Assembly: GCF_000364705.1 (NCBI RefSeq)
Contig: NZ_AQOH01000243.1
Location: forward strand, 1-55,912
Length of the DNA: 55,912 nucleotides
Source: Pseudomonas fuscovaginae SE-1
GTDB taxonomy: Bacteria > Pseudomonadota > Gammaproteobacteria > Pseudomonadales > Pseudomonadaceae
Reading direction: 5' to 3'
Numbering within the stretch: position 1 is the stretch's first letter; the number at the start of each line of letters is the position of its first letter. The notes under the pieces are model-generated. The model did not search any database and was not told where the DNA came from. It worked only from the letters and a program-made list of their open reading frames with translations. The position numbers and the translations under genes are program-made. Positions 26,988-35,540 of this stretch are shown here, one piece after another.

Positions 26988-27935
26988 ATGCAAATCAAAC
27001 TCGCCAACCCCCGTGGCTTCTGCGCCGGCGTGGACCGGGCGATCGAAATCGTCAACCGGGCCCTGGAGGTCTTCGGTCCGCCGATCTACGTGCGTCACGA
27101 GGTGGTGCATAACAAATTCGTCGTCGAAGACCTGCGTGCCCGCGGTGCTGTCTTCGTCGAGGAACTGGACCAGGTACCGGACGATGTCATCGTCATCTTC
27201 AGTGCCCACGGCGTTTCCCAGGCCGTGCGCAGCGAAGCGGCCGGGCGTGGCCTGAAGGTCTTCGATGCCACCTGCCCGCTGGTGACCAAGGTGCATATCG
27301 AAGTGGCGCGCTACAGCCGTGACGGTCGTGAGTGCATCCTGATCGGCCACGCCGGGCATCCGGAAGTGGAAGGCACCATGGGCCAGTACGACGCCAGCAA
27401 CGGTGGTGCGATCTACCTGGTGGAGGACGAGAAGGACGTCGCCGCCCTGCAGGTGCGCAATCCCGACAGGCTGGCGTTCGTGACCCAGACCACCTTGTCG
27501 ATGGATGACACCAGTCGCGTCATCGATGCCCTGCGCACGCGCTTCCCGGCGATTGGCGGGCCGCGCAAGGACGACATCTGCTACGCCACGCAGAATCGCC
27601 AGGATGCGGTCAAGCAACTGGCCGACGAGTGCGATGTGGTGCTGGTGGTGGGCAGCCCGAACAGCTCCAATTCCAACCGCCTGCGTGAACTGGCCGAGCG
27701 CATGTCGACACCGGCCTACCTGATCGACGGTGCCGAGGACATGCAGCGCAGTTGGTTCGACGGTGTCGAGCGGATCGGCATCACCGCCGGCGCTTCTGCC
27801 CCGGAAGTCCTGGTGCGCGGCGTGATCCAGCAGCTTCAGGCCTGGGGTGCGACCGGTGCCGATGAGCTGGCCGGCCGCGAGGAGAACATCACCTTCTCCA
27901 TGCCCAAGGAACTACGCGTTCGCACGCTCCCCTGA
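26988..27935 (+). CDS. ispH: 4-hydroxy-3-methylbut-2-enyl diphosphate reductase
   Basis: Last step of the MEP isoprenoid pathway: an iron-sulfur enzyme reducing HMBPP to IPP and DMAPP. The 315-residue protein has the three cluster cysteines Cys12 (GFCAGVDRAI), Cys96 (DATCPLVTKVH) and Cys198 (DDICYATQNRQ), and HEVVHNKFVV. It lies 106 bases after fkpB. Its last 24 bases overlap the convergent 3' end of a FimT-like pseudopilin gene. Confidence 0.96.
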   Translation: MQIKLANPRGFCAGVDRAIEIVNRALEVFGPPIYVRHEVVHNKFVVEDLRARGAVFVEELDQVPDDVIVIFSAHGVSQAVRSEAAGRGLKVFDATCPLVTKVHIEVARYSRDGRECILIGHAGHPEVEGTMGQYDASNGGAIYLVEDEKDVAALQVRNPDRLAFVTQTTLSMDDTSRVIDALRTRFPAIGGPRKDDICYATQNRQDAVKQLADECDVVLVVGSPNSSNSNRLRELAERMSTPAYLIDGAEDMQRSWFDGVERIGITAGASAPEVLVRGVIQQLQAWGATGADELAGREENITFSMPKELRVRTLP

Positions 27936-28451
27936 GCCTGGGGCGCCGCAGAGCGCCTCCTGCTTCTCGCCTGTTTCTAGCCTGATCCGACCTGTCCTGG
28001 CGAGCACCACGCGGTGTTGGCTCAGTGGCTTGTTCGCGGCGCAGATGTGCAGGGTTCCGCCTGCCACGCCGTCGTTGGTCGGCGCACCGATCGATGAGAA
28101 CCGCACGAAACTTCTTACGTGCTGATTGCCGACAATCGGCCCGGCACTGCTGTCCTGTCGTTCGACCAGGGTTGGGTTGCTGTCGTCTCCGGGGCCTTGG
28201 CCGCTCAGGTCGAGAATGATACGCCAGCCCTGGCTCCAGTCATCGTTCAGCGCGTGGATGATCACGGCCTGGTTGCGCAGGATCGCCTCGGTGCGGGCCG
28301 TTTGCAGGCCGAGGGCGAGCTGTTCGGCGGACAGTTGGCGACGTTGTGAGGCGAGCCGCTCGCCGAATGACGGTGCCGCCAGCCTTGCCAGCACGGCGAT
28401 AACCACCAGCACGGCCAGCAGTTCCACCAGGCTCAGGCCTCGTTGGTGCAT
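27912..28451 (-). CDS. FimT/GspH-family type IV pseudopilin
   Basis: A 179-residue prepilin-like protein. The class III signal MHQRG-LSLVELLAVLVVIAVLARLAAP has Gly-1 and Glu+5 as required for PilD. The C-terminal domain has GspH-like features (LGLQTARTEAILRNQAV, WRIILD, FSSIGAP, GGTLHICA, VVLARTGRIR). GGAGGGAGAG precedes the ATG. It faces away from the fimU operon, sharing a 129-base intergenic region, and its 3' end runs into ispH. It could be a minor pilin of the same pilus or a DNA-binding FimT; the sequence alone does not decide. Confidence 0.82.
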   Translation of the reverse strand: MHQRGLSLVELLAVLVVIAVLARLAAPSFGERLASQRRQLSAEQLALGLQTARTEAILRNQAVIIHALNDDWSQGWRIILDLSGQGPGDDSNPTLVERQDSSAGPIVGNQHVRSFVRFSSIGAPTNDGVAGGTLHICAANKPLSQHRVVLARTGRIRLETGEKQEALCGAPGSGERANA

Positions 28452-28510
28452 GGGCTCTCCCTCCGTGGAGTGGCCGGGACGACAGACTCGCGTTGATCCC
28501 GAGAAAACAA

Positions 28511-28558
28511 CCGTACGTCCTGGCGAAGAATGTTCCAGGTTGTAGAGCCAGTTATAGT
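28511..28558 (+). promoter_or_regulatory. AlgR-type box and promoter of the minor pilin operon
   Basis: CCGTACGTC (28511-28519) matches the AlgR consensus CCGTTCGTC at eight of nine positions. A -10-like TATAGT lies at 28553-28558 with no good -35, as expected for an activated promoter. AlgR activation of fimU-pilVWXY1Y2E is known in P. aeruginosa; its use here is inferred. Confidence 0.55.
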
Positions 28559-28580
28559 CCAGGTACTTGAGGGGTACGCA

Positions 28581-29048
28581 ATGGACAGTGGTAACAAGGG
28601 ATTTACGCTGGTCGAGCTGATGCTCACCCTCGCGGTCTTCGCGATTCTCGTGGCGATTGCGCTGCCATCCTATAAAAGCTCCAGCGACAGAACCAAGGCC
28701 GATACCGAGGTCAACGATCTGATGCGGGGGCTCAGTTATGCGCGCCTGGAAGCCATCGACCGGGGGATCGGCACGCGTATCCGTCCCCAGGTTGCCAATG
28801 GCGCCTGGACCAGCCAACTGGTGGTGATGTCGGTGGCTGACGATTCGGCCGGCCGCACCAACTACTATCAGGTCATCCCGCCGATGAGCAGTGGCGCCAC
28901 GTTGGATGTGACGGCCGGGGTCGGCAGCCTGGATTTCAACAACCTGGGTGGGGTCTCCACCGCTGCGACCTTCGTCTACACGCTCGGCGCGCAAACCCGT
29001 ACCTTGAATGTCTGTCCGAACGGCAGGGTCGTCCTGGGGAGTTGCTGA
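28581..29048 (+). CDS. fimU: Minor pilin FimU-like
   Basis: A 155-residue GspH/FimU-type pseudopilin of the pilus tip complex. The prepilin site is GNKG-FTLVELMLTLAVFAILVAIALPSY with Glu+5. LMRGLSYARLEAIDRGIGTRI is the usual GspH helix, and two C-terminal cysteines (LNVCPNGRVVLGSC) probably form a disulfide. GAGGGG precedes the ATG at 28581. It is the first gene of the operon; its stop overlaps the pilV start (TGATG). Confidence 0.85.
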   Translation: MDSGNKGFTLVELMLTLAVFAILVAIALPSYKSSSDRTKADTEVNDLMRGLSYARLEAIDRGIGTRIRPQVANGAWTSQLVVMSVADDSAGRTNYYQVIPPMSSGATLDVTAGVGSLDFNNLGGVSTAATFVYTLGAQTRTLNVCPNGRVVLGSC

Positions 29049-29518
29049 TGGCATGCATCGTCGGTGGAAAGCAGGCTGGCCTGACCCTGATCGAAGTGAT
29101 GGTGTCGGTGCTGATTCTCGCCGTGGGTCTGCTGGGCGCGGCGGCTATCCAGCTCAATGCGCTGAAGTATACCGACAGTTCGATGATGACCAGCCAGGCC
29201 AGCTTCATCGCCTATGACATGCTCGATCGTATCCGTGCGAATCCGGACGCGAACTACGCCGTGAGCAACCTGCAGAGCATCACGGCGACGGCGGGCTCGA
29301 CTGCGGCACGGGATGCCGACCTCTACGACTTCAAGAACAACATCAACAATTTTGCCGCGACGGATGGCAGCGGCAGCATTGCGGTCAACAACCGCGTGGT
29401 GACCATCACCATCGGCTGGGGGGACAAGCGGGCCGACGATGCGACGACGGCGAATGCGCCGACCCGCACCTTCGTGCTGACCAGCCGGGTGGCCACCGAC
29501 CCGGTGGCGACACCATGA
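29048..29518 (+). CDS. pilV: Minor pilin PilV
   Basis: A 156-residue minor pilin with the leader ending KQAG and mature N-terminus LTLIEVMVSVLILAVGLLGAAAIQL, Glu at +5, typical of PilV/GspI-like proteins. MTSQASFIAYDMLDRIRANPDANY is the characteristic PilV follow-on helix. Its ATG overlaps the fimU stop and its stop overlaps the pilW start, so translation is likely coupled. Confidence 0.9.
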   Translation: MACIVGGKQAGLTLIEVMVSVLILAVGLLGAAAIQLNALKYTDSSMMTSQASFIAYDMLDRIRANPDANYAVSNLQSITATAGSTAARDADLYDFKNNINNFAATDGSGSIAVNNRVVTITIGWGDKRADDATTANAPTRTFVLTSRVATDPVATP

Positions 29519-30234
29519 AAAGGCTGTCCAGGGGCTTTGGCCTGATCGAGCTGATGATCGCCCTCGTCCTCGGCCTGGTGATCGTGGCCGGCATCACCCA
29601 GATATTCCTCTCCGCCAGGAACACCTACGCCAGCCAGAACGCGGCCGCCGCCATGCAGGAGGATGCGCGCTTCATTCTGAGCAAGATGATCCAGGAAATA
29701 CGGATGGTGGGAATGTTCGGCTGCCTGACGACCGCCGCGATTGTCGACGGGAGCAATCCTGCCACGTTCGCCACCAACGCCACCACGCCGATCTCGTGGA
29801 ACAATGCCAACAAGTCGCTGGTCCTGGTGACGGCTGATATCGGCACCGGGGGCGGTGTGCCCACCTGGACGATCACTTCCGACTGTCGCACCACTGCCAC
29901 GGCCTATACCGGAGCGGCGACGCCCGCCAGCGGCCAGCAGGCGTTCCCCATTCGCAAGCTGACCTACACCTATAGCGGCAACCAGCTATTGCTGCTGGCA
30001 GGTACGGGGACTGGCACCGGGGCGGCGTTGGTCAACAATGTCGCGGCTTTCGACGTGAGGTTCGGTGTCGCGGCCAATGCTACCGACACCGCCGTGCTCA
30101 ATTACAACAGCAACCCCAGCGATCCCGCCACCATCCGCAGCGTACGTCTGAGCATCACCCTATCCGACCCGAGCAATCGAGTCAGGAACCAGACTTTCAC
30201 GGCGGTGGCCGCCTTGCGAAACCGGCTTCAGTAG
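29515..30234 (+). CDS. pilW: Minor pilin PilW
   Basis: A 239-residue minor pilin. The leader ends SRG and the mature part begins FGLIELMIALVLGLVIVAGITQIFLSAR with Glu+5. The large C-terminal domain (RMVGMFGC, then Gly/Thr-rich strands, and SVRLSITLSDPSN) is typical of PilW. It overlaps pilV by 4 bases (ATGA) and pilX starts 8 bases after its stop. Confidence 0.9.
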   Translation: MKRLSRGFGLIELMIALVLGLVIVAGITQIFLSARNTYASQNAAAAMQEDARFILSKMIQEIRMVGMFGCLTTAAIVDGSNPATFATNATTPISWNNANKSLVLVTADIGTGGGVPTWTITSDCRTTATAYTGAATPASGQQAFPIRKLTYTYSGNQLLLLAGTGTGTGAALVNNVAAFDVRFGVAANATDTAVLNYNSNPSDPATIRSVRLSITLSDPSNRVRNQTFTAVAALRNRLQ

Positions 30235-30242
30235 GTAAGTGC

Positions 30243-30737
30243 ATGAATCGCTCACGGCAAGCCCCACCCCCTATTGGTCGCAGGCAGCAGAGCGGCATGG
30301 CCTTGCTGGTCAGCCTGGTGTTTCTGCTGCTGTTGACCCTGATCGGCATTTCCTCCATGCAAAGCGCGACATTGCAGGAAAAGATGGCGGGCAGCGTGAC
30401 CTTGCGCAATACGTCATTCCAGACCGCCGAGGCGGTCCTGCGGATGGGCGAGAATGCGGTCCAGCAGAGCAATTACTCATTGGCGGTCTGCACAAACGCC
30501 GTCCGTTGTGCGCCGCCTCCCGAGTCCGCGACCCTGGTTGCTGCGCAGACGGATGCCACGTCAGGGGTGGTCTGGGTCGCAGCGGGCGGCGGTTTCTATG
30601 GGGTACAGAACATCGGAACGTCGATGACGGCAGTCAGCCTGCCGAGCAATACCTCCGCGACCCTGTATCGAATCACCGCAGTCGCCATTTCGGGCAATTC
30701 GCGCACGGTTCTGGAGAGCATCTATGCCAAGTACTAG
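30243..30737 (+). CDS. pilX: Minor pilin PilX
   Basis: A 164-residue protein with an N-terminal basic leader ending QQSG and a hydrophobic stretch MALLVSLVFLLLLTLIGISSMQ. Position +5 is Val, not Glu; lack of Glu5 is typical of the tip pseudopilin (PilX/GspK class) that starts the pilus. LQEKMAGSVTLRNTSFQTAEAVL is a hallmark of PilX. Its end overlaps pilY1 by 14 bases. Confidence 0.9.
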   Translation: MNRSRQAPPPIGRRQQSGMALLVSLVFLLLLTLIGISSMQSATLQEKMAGSVTLRNTSFQTAEAVLRMGENAVQQSNYSLAVCTNAVRCAPPPESATLVAAQTDATSGVVWVAAGGGFYGVQNIGTSMTAVSLPSNTSATLYRITAVAISGNSRTVLESIYAKY

Positions 30738-33700
30738 ACCTCGCGACAGTTGGCCCCGGCGTTGCCTGAAGGCAGCGGCGGGGGCCTTGCTGGGCCTGTA
30801 TCTCGCGGCCCCGGCCTATGCCTTCACGCCCGCCGACGCGCCCTTGCTGAGCGCGGCGGCCGTCGCTCCCAATGTCATGCTGCTGGTCGATGATTCCGGC
30901 AGCATGAACAGCATCATCTGGGCCGCCGACTTCGACCCCAATGCGAACTGGGGGACTGTAGTGAACTGTGCGGACTTCCTTTGCCTCGGCTCGCAAACGC
31001 TGGATGCCGACGACACCAATGTCTTCGTTGGCAACCTCTATGGTGGCGGCTGTTCCCTCAGCGGCAACTGGTATCGTTTCTATAGAGGCCTTCTTCAGTC
31101 GTCCGTGTGTTTGCGCCTGCCCGATCCGGTGGGCGGCGGCAATACCCGCTATTCGACGGCCTACCTGGCCTACCTGCTGAGAAAGGCCAATGGGGTGAAC
31201 ACCGACTTCACCACGGGCACGCTGGTGCCCAACGACTATCGCATCAACGTTGCGCGGGAGGTCTCCAAGACCCTGGTGACGCAGAACCGTTCGCTGCGCA
31301 TTGGCCTGGCGACCTTCAACCCGCCGACCTTCAGTGATCCCGGTCCCGGCGGCTATATCGTCCGTTCGGTCGCCGACCTGTCACCCGTCAGCGGTTCGGT
31401 GACCCAGACTCAGGCGAATACCAACTACAACTCGCTGATCAGTTCCATCAATGGCTTGGGCGCCATTGCCAACACGCCATTGGCGGAAACCTATTACGAG
31501 ATCACCCGCTACTTTCGTGGCATGACGCCCTACTACAACGCCTCGCCGAGCACCTACACCAGCCCTATCCAATACCGCTGCCAGAAGAACTATGGCGTGG
31601 TGATAACCGACGGGTTGCCGACCTACGACCGGACGTTTCCGTCGAATGATCCCCAGGCCCAGGGGACGAACAGGTTGCCCAACTGGGATGGGAAAAACAA
31701 CGACGGCGACAACCCCACGGGCGGGGATGGCGAGGGCGACAGCCTTTACCTCGATGACATTGCCAAGTTTGCCTATGACATCGACATGCGTTCATCCGGA
31801 ACCGATGCCGCAGGCAAGAGCTGGAACAGCGCCGATTTTCCAAAACAGAACATGAGCACCTACACGGTGGGGTTCACGGCGGCCAACCAGATGCTCTCCG
31901 ATGCCGCCAGCTATGGGCAGGGCAGGTACTACCAGGCGATCGACAGCGCCGGCCTGAGTACCGCGCTGTCCGCCGCCTTCAGCGACATCACCTCCAAGGC
32001 CGGTTCCGGTGGTGGGGGTTCGGCCATTGCCGGTACCGCCTCCACGAGCGCCAGTTACTTCCAGACCGGCTATGACCCGGCGGACTGGCACGGCACGATC
32101 AAGTCGTACGGCTTCAATACCAATGGTACGGTCAATACCGCCGCGTTGAACTGGAGCACCGACACCACCATCAGGACCAGTTCCACCGCGCCCCTGTATC
32201 AGTCATGGAATACCACGAGCAACACGGTGGTGGCCCTGGCATTCAACAACTTCTCCACGACGCAACGAGCGGCGCTCAACCTGGGCCTGCCCAGCGGTAT
32301 CGTGGGCAATGACCTGGTGGAGTGGAGCAAGGGCACCAACAAAACCGGGCTGAAGACGCGTACGCTGTTGCTCGGCGATATCATCAACTCGCCGCTGGTG
32401 GTGGCCTTGCCCAGCGAGCAGACCGCTTCCGATCTGGTGGGCGACAGCAGCTACAGCGTCTACCTGAGCACCAAGGCCAGCAGGATGAACAGCAACCTGG
32501 TGGTCAATGGCAACGACGGCTTCATGAGCGTGATCAATTCCAGTACCGGTGCCCGGGTTTACGCCTACATGCCCAGCAGTGTGCTGCCATCGCTGCATTT
32601 CATTGCCGACCCGGCCTATATCAACGGTACCAGCCATAAATTCCTCAATGATGGTCAGGTTGGCGTATTCGATGCACAGTTCAACAACAGTGCCTGGAAG
32701 ACCGTGGCGCTGGGTGGAGTGGGGGCAGGCGGCAAGGCATTCTTTGCCGTCCAGTTGTTCGATGCCACGCTGGGCAATGTCTACAACGCCCTCTGGGAGT
32801 TACGCGCCCCCGACATCGCGGATACCGGCAATCCGCTGAACGATATCGGCTACGCCTATGCCAGGCCCGAAGTTGCCCGATTGCCCGACGGCCGCTGGGC
32901 GGCGTTCATCGCCAACGGCTATGGCAGCAATTCCGGTGTCGCGGCGTTGTACATCGTCGATATCCGTGACGGTTCGCTGATCAGAAAAATCGTGGTCGAC
33001 AGTAGCGAAACGACCAATGGCCTATCCTCGGTGAAGCTGAAGGTGAATGCCCAGAACGTGGTCCAGGCAGCCTATGGCGGCGACCTCAAGGGGCGCCTGT
33101 GGAAGTTCGACCTGAGTTCCACCACGATCAACAGCTGGGGCCTGGCCTTTGCCGGTTCACCATTGTTTACCGCACCCGGTGGTGCCAGCCAGCCCATCAC
33201 CGCGCAACCGTTGCTGATCGACCATCCGATCAACGGCAAAATGGTGTTTTTCGGTACCGGGAAATTCAATGAAACCTCTGACAAGTTGAGCAAGGACGGG
33301 CAGGCCTTCTACGGTATATGGGATGCCGATGGCGGGGCAGGCAGGATCACCGTGAGCAACCTGGTGGCCCAGTCGATTACCGGTGTCTTCACCTCCAATG
33401 GCGTGCAGTTCATCACCACCAGCGAAAACCCGGTGGTTTACCCGGCACAGAGCGGCTGGTACCTGCCGCTGATCTATAACAATGTGGCCACGGGGGAACG
33501 GGTGATCTACCCGGCGCGCACGACCCTGGGGCGAATTGTCTTCACCACCGCTGCCGTCGATACCACCGATCCCTGCGCCAGTTTCGGTACCGGCCGGGTG
33601 GTGGAGCTGGATGCGTTCACCGGGAAAATGCTCAGCTATGCCGTGCTCGATACCAGCGGTGACGGGGTTGTCGACGGTGGTGACCTGCGTTCGAGCGGGT

Positions 33701-33852
33701 TCAATTTTTCTGCCATCCCCAACCTGACCGGCATCATGGGCGGCAGTGGGGGGCAGACTAAAATCTTCAGCGACTCCAGCGGTGGCACCACCTCCATGGC
33801 GGAAAAAGGCGGTGGCGGCAGTCGACGGATCATGTGGCGACAAATCCAATAG
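30724..33852 (+). CDS. pilY1: Pilus tip adhesin and mechanosensor PilY1
   Basis: A 1042-residue exported protein: signal peptide to about Ala33, an N-terminal von Willebrand A domain with MIDAS-like DDSGSM (residues 56-61), and a C-terminal PilY1 beta-propeller. An EF-hand-like calcium loop DTSGDGVVDGGD starts at residue 976. In P. aeruginosa PilY1 sits at the pilus tip, counters PilT-driven retraction in a calcium-dependent way and takes part in surface sensing. An Asp/Gly/Asn-rich stretch (residues about 323-340) in the N-terminal domain may be another metal site. It is embedded between pilX (14-base overlap) and pilE (12-base gap); no pilY2 is present. Confidence 0.93.
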   Translation: MPSTRPRDSWPRRCLKAAAGALLGLYLAAPAYAFTPADAPLLSAAAVAPNVMLLVDDSGSMNSIIWAADFDPNANWGTVVNCADFLCLGSQTLDADDTNVFVGNLYGGGCSLSGNWYRFYRGLLQSSVCLRLPDPVGGGNTRYSTAYLAYLLRKANGVNTDFTTGTLVPNDYRINVAREVSKTLVTQNRSLRIGLATFNPPTFSDPGPGGYIVRSVADLSPVSGSVTQTQANTNYNSLISSINGLGAIANTPLAETYYEITRYFRGMTPYYNASPSTYTSPIQYRCQKNYGVVITDGLPTYDRTFPSNDPQAQGTNRLPNWDGKNNDGDNPTGGDGEGDSLYLDDIAKFAYDIDMRSSGTDAAGKSWNSADFPKQNMSTYTVGFTAANQMLSDAASYGQGRYYQAIDSAGLSTALSAAFSDITSKAGSGGGGSAIAGTASTSASYFQTGYDPADWHGTIKSYGFNTNGTVNTAALNWSTDTTIRTSSTAPLYQSWNTTSNTVVALAFNNFSTTQRAALNLGLPSGIVGNDLVEWSKGTNKTGLKTRTLLLGDIINSPLVVALPSEQTASDLVGDSSYSVYLSTKASRMNSNLVVNGNDGFMSVINSSTGARVYAYMPSSVLPSLHFIADPAYINGTSHKFLNDGQVGVFDAQFNNSAWKTVALGGVGAGGKAFFAVQLFDATLGNVYNALWELRAPDIADTGNPLNDIGYAYARPEVARLPDGRWAAFIANGYGSNSGVAALYIVDIRDGSLIRKIVVDSSETTNGLSSVKLKVNAQNVVQAAYGGDLKGRLWKFDLSSTTINSWGLAFAGSPLFTAPGGASQPITAQPLLIDHPINGKMVFFGTGKFNETSDKLSKDGQAFYGIWDADGGAGRITVSNLVAQSITGVFTSNGVQFITTSENPVVYPAQSGWYLPLIYNNVATGERVIYPARTTLGRIVFTTAAVDTTDPCASFGTGRVVELDAFTGKMLSYAVLDTSGDGVVDGGDLRSSGFNFSAIPNLTGIMGGSGGQTKIFSDSSGGTTSMAEKGGGGSRRIMWRQIQ

Positions 33853-33864
33853 GAAAGAACGTGT

Positions 33865-34263
33865 ATGACGCAGGCAGCCAAAGGCTTCACCTTGATCGAA
33901 CTCATGATTGTCGTGGCCATTGTCGGTATCCTTGCGGCGGTGGCCTATCCCAGTTATATCGAGTACTCGAAGCGTACCCATCGCACGGAGATTGCCGGAC
34001 TGCTCTCGGAGCAGGCACAGAATCTGGAGCGTTACTATTCGAGGAACGGCTTTTACACCAACGCCAGTGTTTCCACCGGGAACGGCTACTACTCCATTGC
34101 CGCTACCTTGAACGCCCAGGATTTCACCCTGGCAGCTACGGCGGCGGCAGGCTCGATGATGGTGGGCGACAAGTGTGGCGGTTTCACCATTACCCAGACG
34201 GGTGCACGCAGCAACCCGGGCGCCAGCTCAGGTGTGACGACAAAGGACTGTTGGGGGCGCTGA
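33865..34263 (+). CDS. pilE: Minor pilin PilE
   Basis: A 132-residue pilin with a short leader MTQAAKG and mature FTLIELMIVVAIVGILAAVAYPSYIEY, Glu+5. Two cysteines close the C-terminal domain (DKCGGF and KDCWGR). TEIAGLLSEQAQNLERYYSRNGFYT is the PilE signature. It ends the fimU operon. The N-terminal helix is nearly identical to that of PilA at 53538, but the globular domain differs. Confidence 0.92.
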   Translation: MTQAAKGFTLIELMIVVAIVGILAAVAYPSYIEYSKRTHRTEIAGLLSEQAQNLERYYSRNGFYTNASVSTGNGYYSIAATLNAQDFTLAATAAAGSMMVGDKCGGFTITQTGARSNPGASSGVTTKDCWGR

Positions 34264-34312
34264 CTTTTTTCAGGAGTGGTTGAGCACGCTCCCTACAGGT
34301 TTGGATCGACAG

Positions 34313-35416
34313 ATGAGCAGGCAGCAACAAGTGATAATCGTGGGGGGCGGCGTGATTGGCTTGTTGACCGCCTTCAATCTGGCGGGGAATGTCGAGCGAG
34401 TGATTCTGCTCGATCGCGCAGGCCTGGGCCGGGAGTCCTCCTGGGCCGGTGGCGGGATCGTCTCGCCGTTGTATCCATGGCGCTACAGCGCGGCCGTCAC
34501 GGCCCTGGCCCATTGGTCGCAGGATTTCTACCCGCAGTTGGGCGAGCGCCTGTTCGCCAGCACTGGCGTCGATCCGGAAGTCCATGTCACCGGCCTCTAC
34601 TGGCTGGACCTCGATGACGAGGCCGAAGCCCTGGCCTGGGCCGAGCGCGAGCAGCGCCCACTGAGCCGTGTGGATATCTCGGCGGTTCGTGACGCGGTGC
34701 CGGTGATGGGGGATGGCTACTCCCGGGCGATCCATATGGCGCATGTCGCCAACGTGCGCAACCCGCGGCTGGTGAAGTCGCTCAAGGCAGCCCTGCAGGC
34801 ATTGCCCAATGTCACGATCCACGAGCAGTGCGAAGTCGGCGACTTCATTCGCGAAGACGATAAAGTCGTGGGTGTGCGCACCTCGGTGGGTGAGCTGCGT
34901 GCCGAGCAGATCGTCCTGGCCGCCGGTGCCTGGAGTGGCGAACTGCTGAAGAACCTGGGGTTGGAACTGCCGGTCGAGCCGGTCAAGGGCCAGATGATTT
35001 TGTACAAATGTGCGGCAGACTTCCTGCCGAGCATGATTCTGGCCAAGGGCCGTTATGCGATTCCGCGGCGTGACGGGCATATCCTGATTGGCAGTACCCT
35101 GGAGCATGAAGGTTTCGACAAGACCCCGACCGTGCCGGCGCTGGACAGTCTCAAGGCGTCGGCGCAGGAGTTGATTCCAGCACTCGCGGGTGTCGAGCCG
35201 GTTGCCCACTGGGCGGGCTTGCGGCCAGGCTCTCCGGAGGGGATTCCCTTCATCGGACCGGTGCCTGGTTTCGACGGGCTCTGGCTCAACTGCGGCCACT
35301 ATCGCAATGGCTTGGTATTGGCGCCAGCGTCCTGCCAGTTGTTTGCCGACCTGCTGCTGGGGCGTGAGCCGATCATCGATCCTGCGCCTTACGCGCCTGC
35401 CGGACGCATTCTGTAG
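34313..35416 (+). CDS. thiO: FAD-dependent glycine/D-amino-acid oxidase (ThiO-like)
   Basis: A 367-residue flavoprotein oxidase of the DAO family. The N-terminal dinucleotide motif is VIIVGGGVIGLLTA, followed by GRESSWAGGG. The substrate/FAD region near the C-terminus is HWAGLRPGSPEGIPFIGPV and NCGHYRNGLVLAPAS, which is characteristic of ThiO (glycine oxidase used in thiamine thiazole synthesis). I recall PAO1 PA4548 as a D-amino-acid oxidase here; substrate is not decided by sequence. ATG 34313 is used because the TTG at 34280 has no family similarity upstream. Confidence 0.83.
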   Translation: MSRQQQVIIVGGGVIGLLTAFNLAGNVERVILLDRAGLGRESSWAGGGIVSPLYPWRYSAAVTALAHWSQDFYPQLGERLFASTGVDPEVHVTGLYWLDLDDEAEALAWAEREQRPLSRVDISAVRDAVPVMGDGYSRAIHMAHVANVRNPRLVKSLKAALQALPNVTIHEQCEVGDFIREDDKVVGVRTSVGELRAEQIVLAAGAWSGELLKNLGLELPVEPVKGQMILYKCAADFLPSMILAKGRYAIPRRDGHILIGSTLEHEGFDKTPTVPALDSLKASAQELIPALAGVEPVAHWAGLRPGSPEGIPFIGPVPGFDGLWLNCGHYRNGLVLAPASCQLFADLLLGREPIIDPAPYAPAGRIL

Positions 35417-35504
35417 GAACCGGCTTGCTGGTGATGGCAATCTGCCATTCGATAGCGTAGTTGACTGATACACCGCAATCGCCAGCAAGCCGGCTCCCAC
35501 AAGG
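35411..35504. repeat. REPIN (inverted pair of REP sequences)
   Basis: Left arm GGAACCGGCTTGCTGGTGA (35416-35434) and right arm TCGCCAGCAAGCCGGCTCC (35480-35498) are near-complementary. They are flanked by CTGTA and CACAAG, the GTAGGAGCCGGCTTGCTGG-type REP of Pseudomonas. The element lies between the convergent thiO and pilR. Confidence 0.85.
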
Positions 35505-35540
35505 GCTGTCCTTGGTGGAGAGTGAGGACGATTGGGTGGC

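Noticed and set aside
29042..29047. TTG start for pilV six bases upstream
   Set aside because: The ATG overlapping the fimU stop (TGATG) is the normal coupled start.
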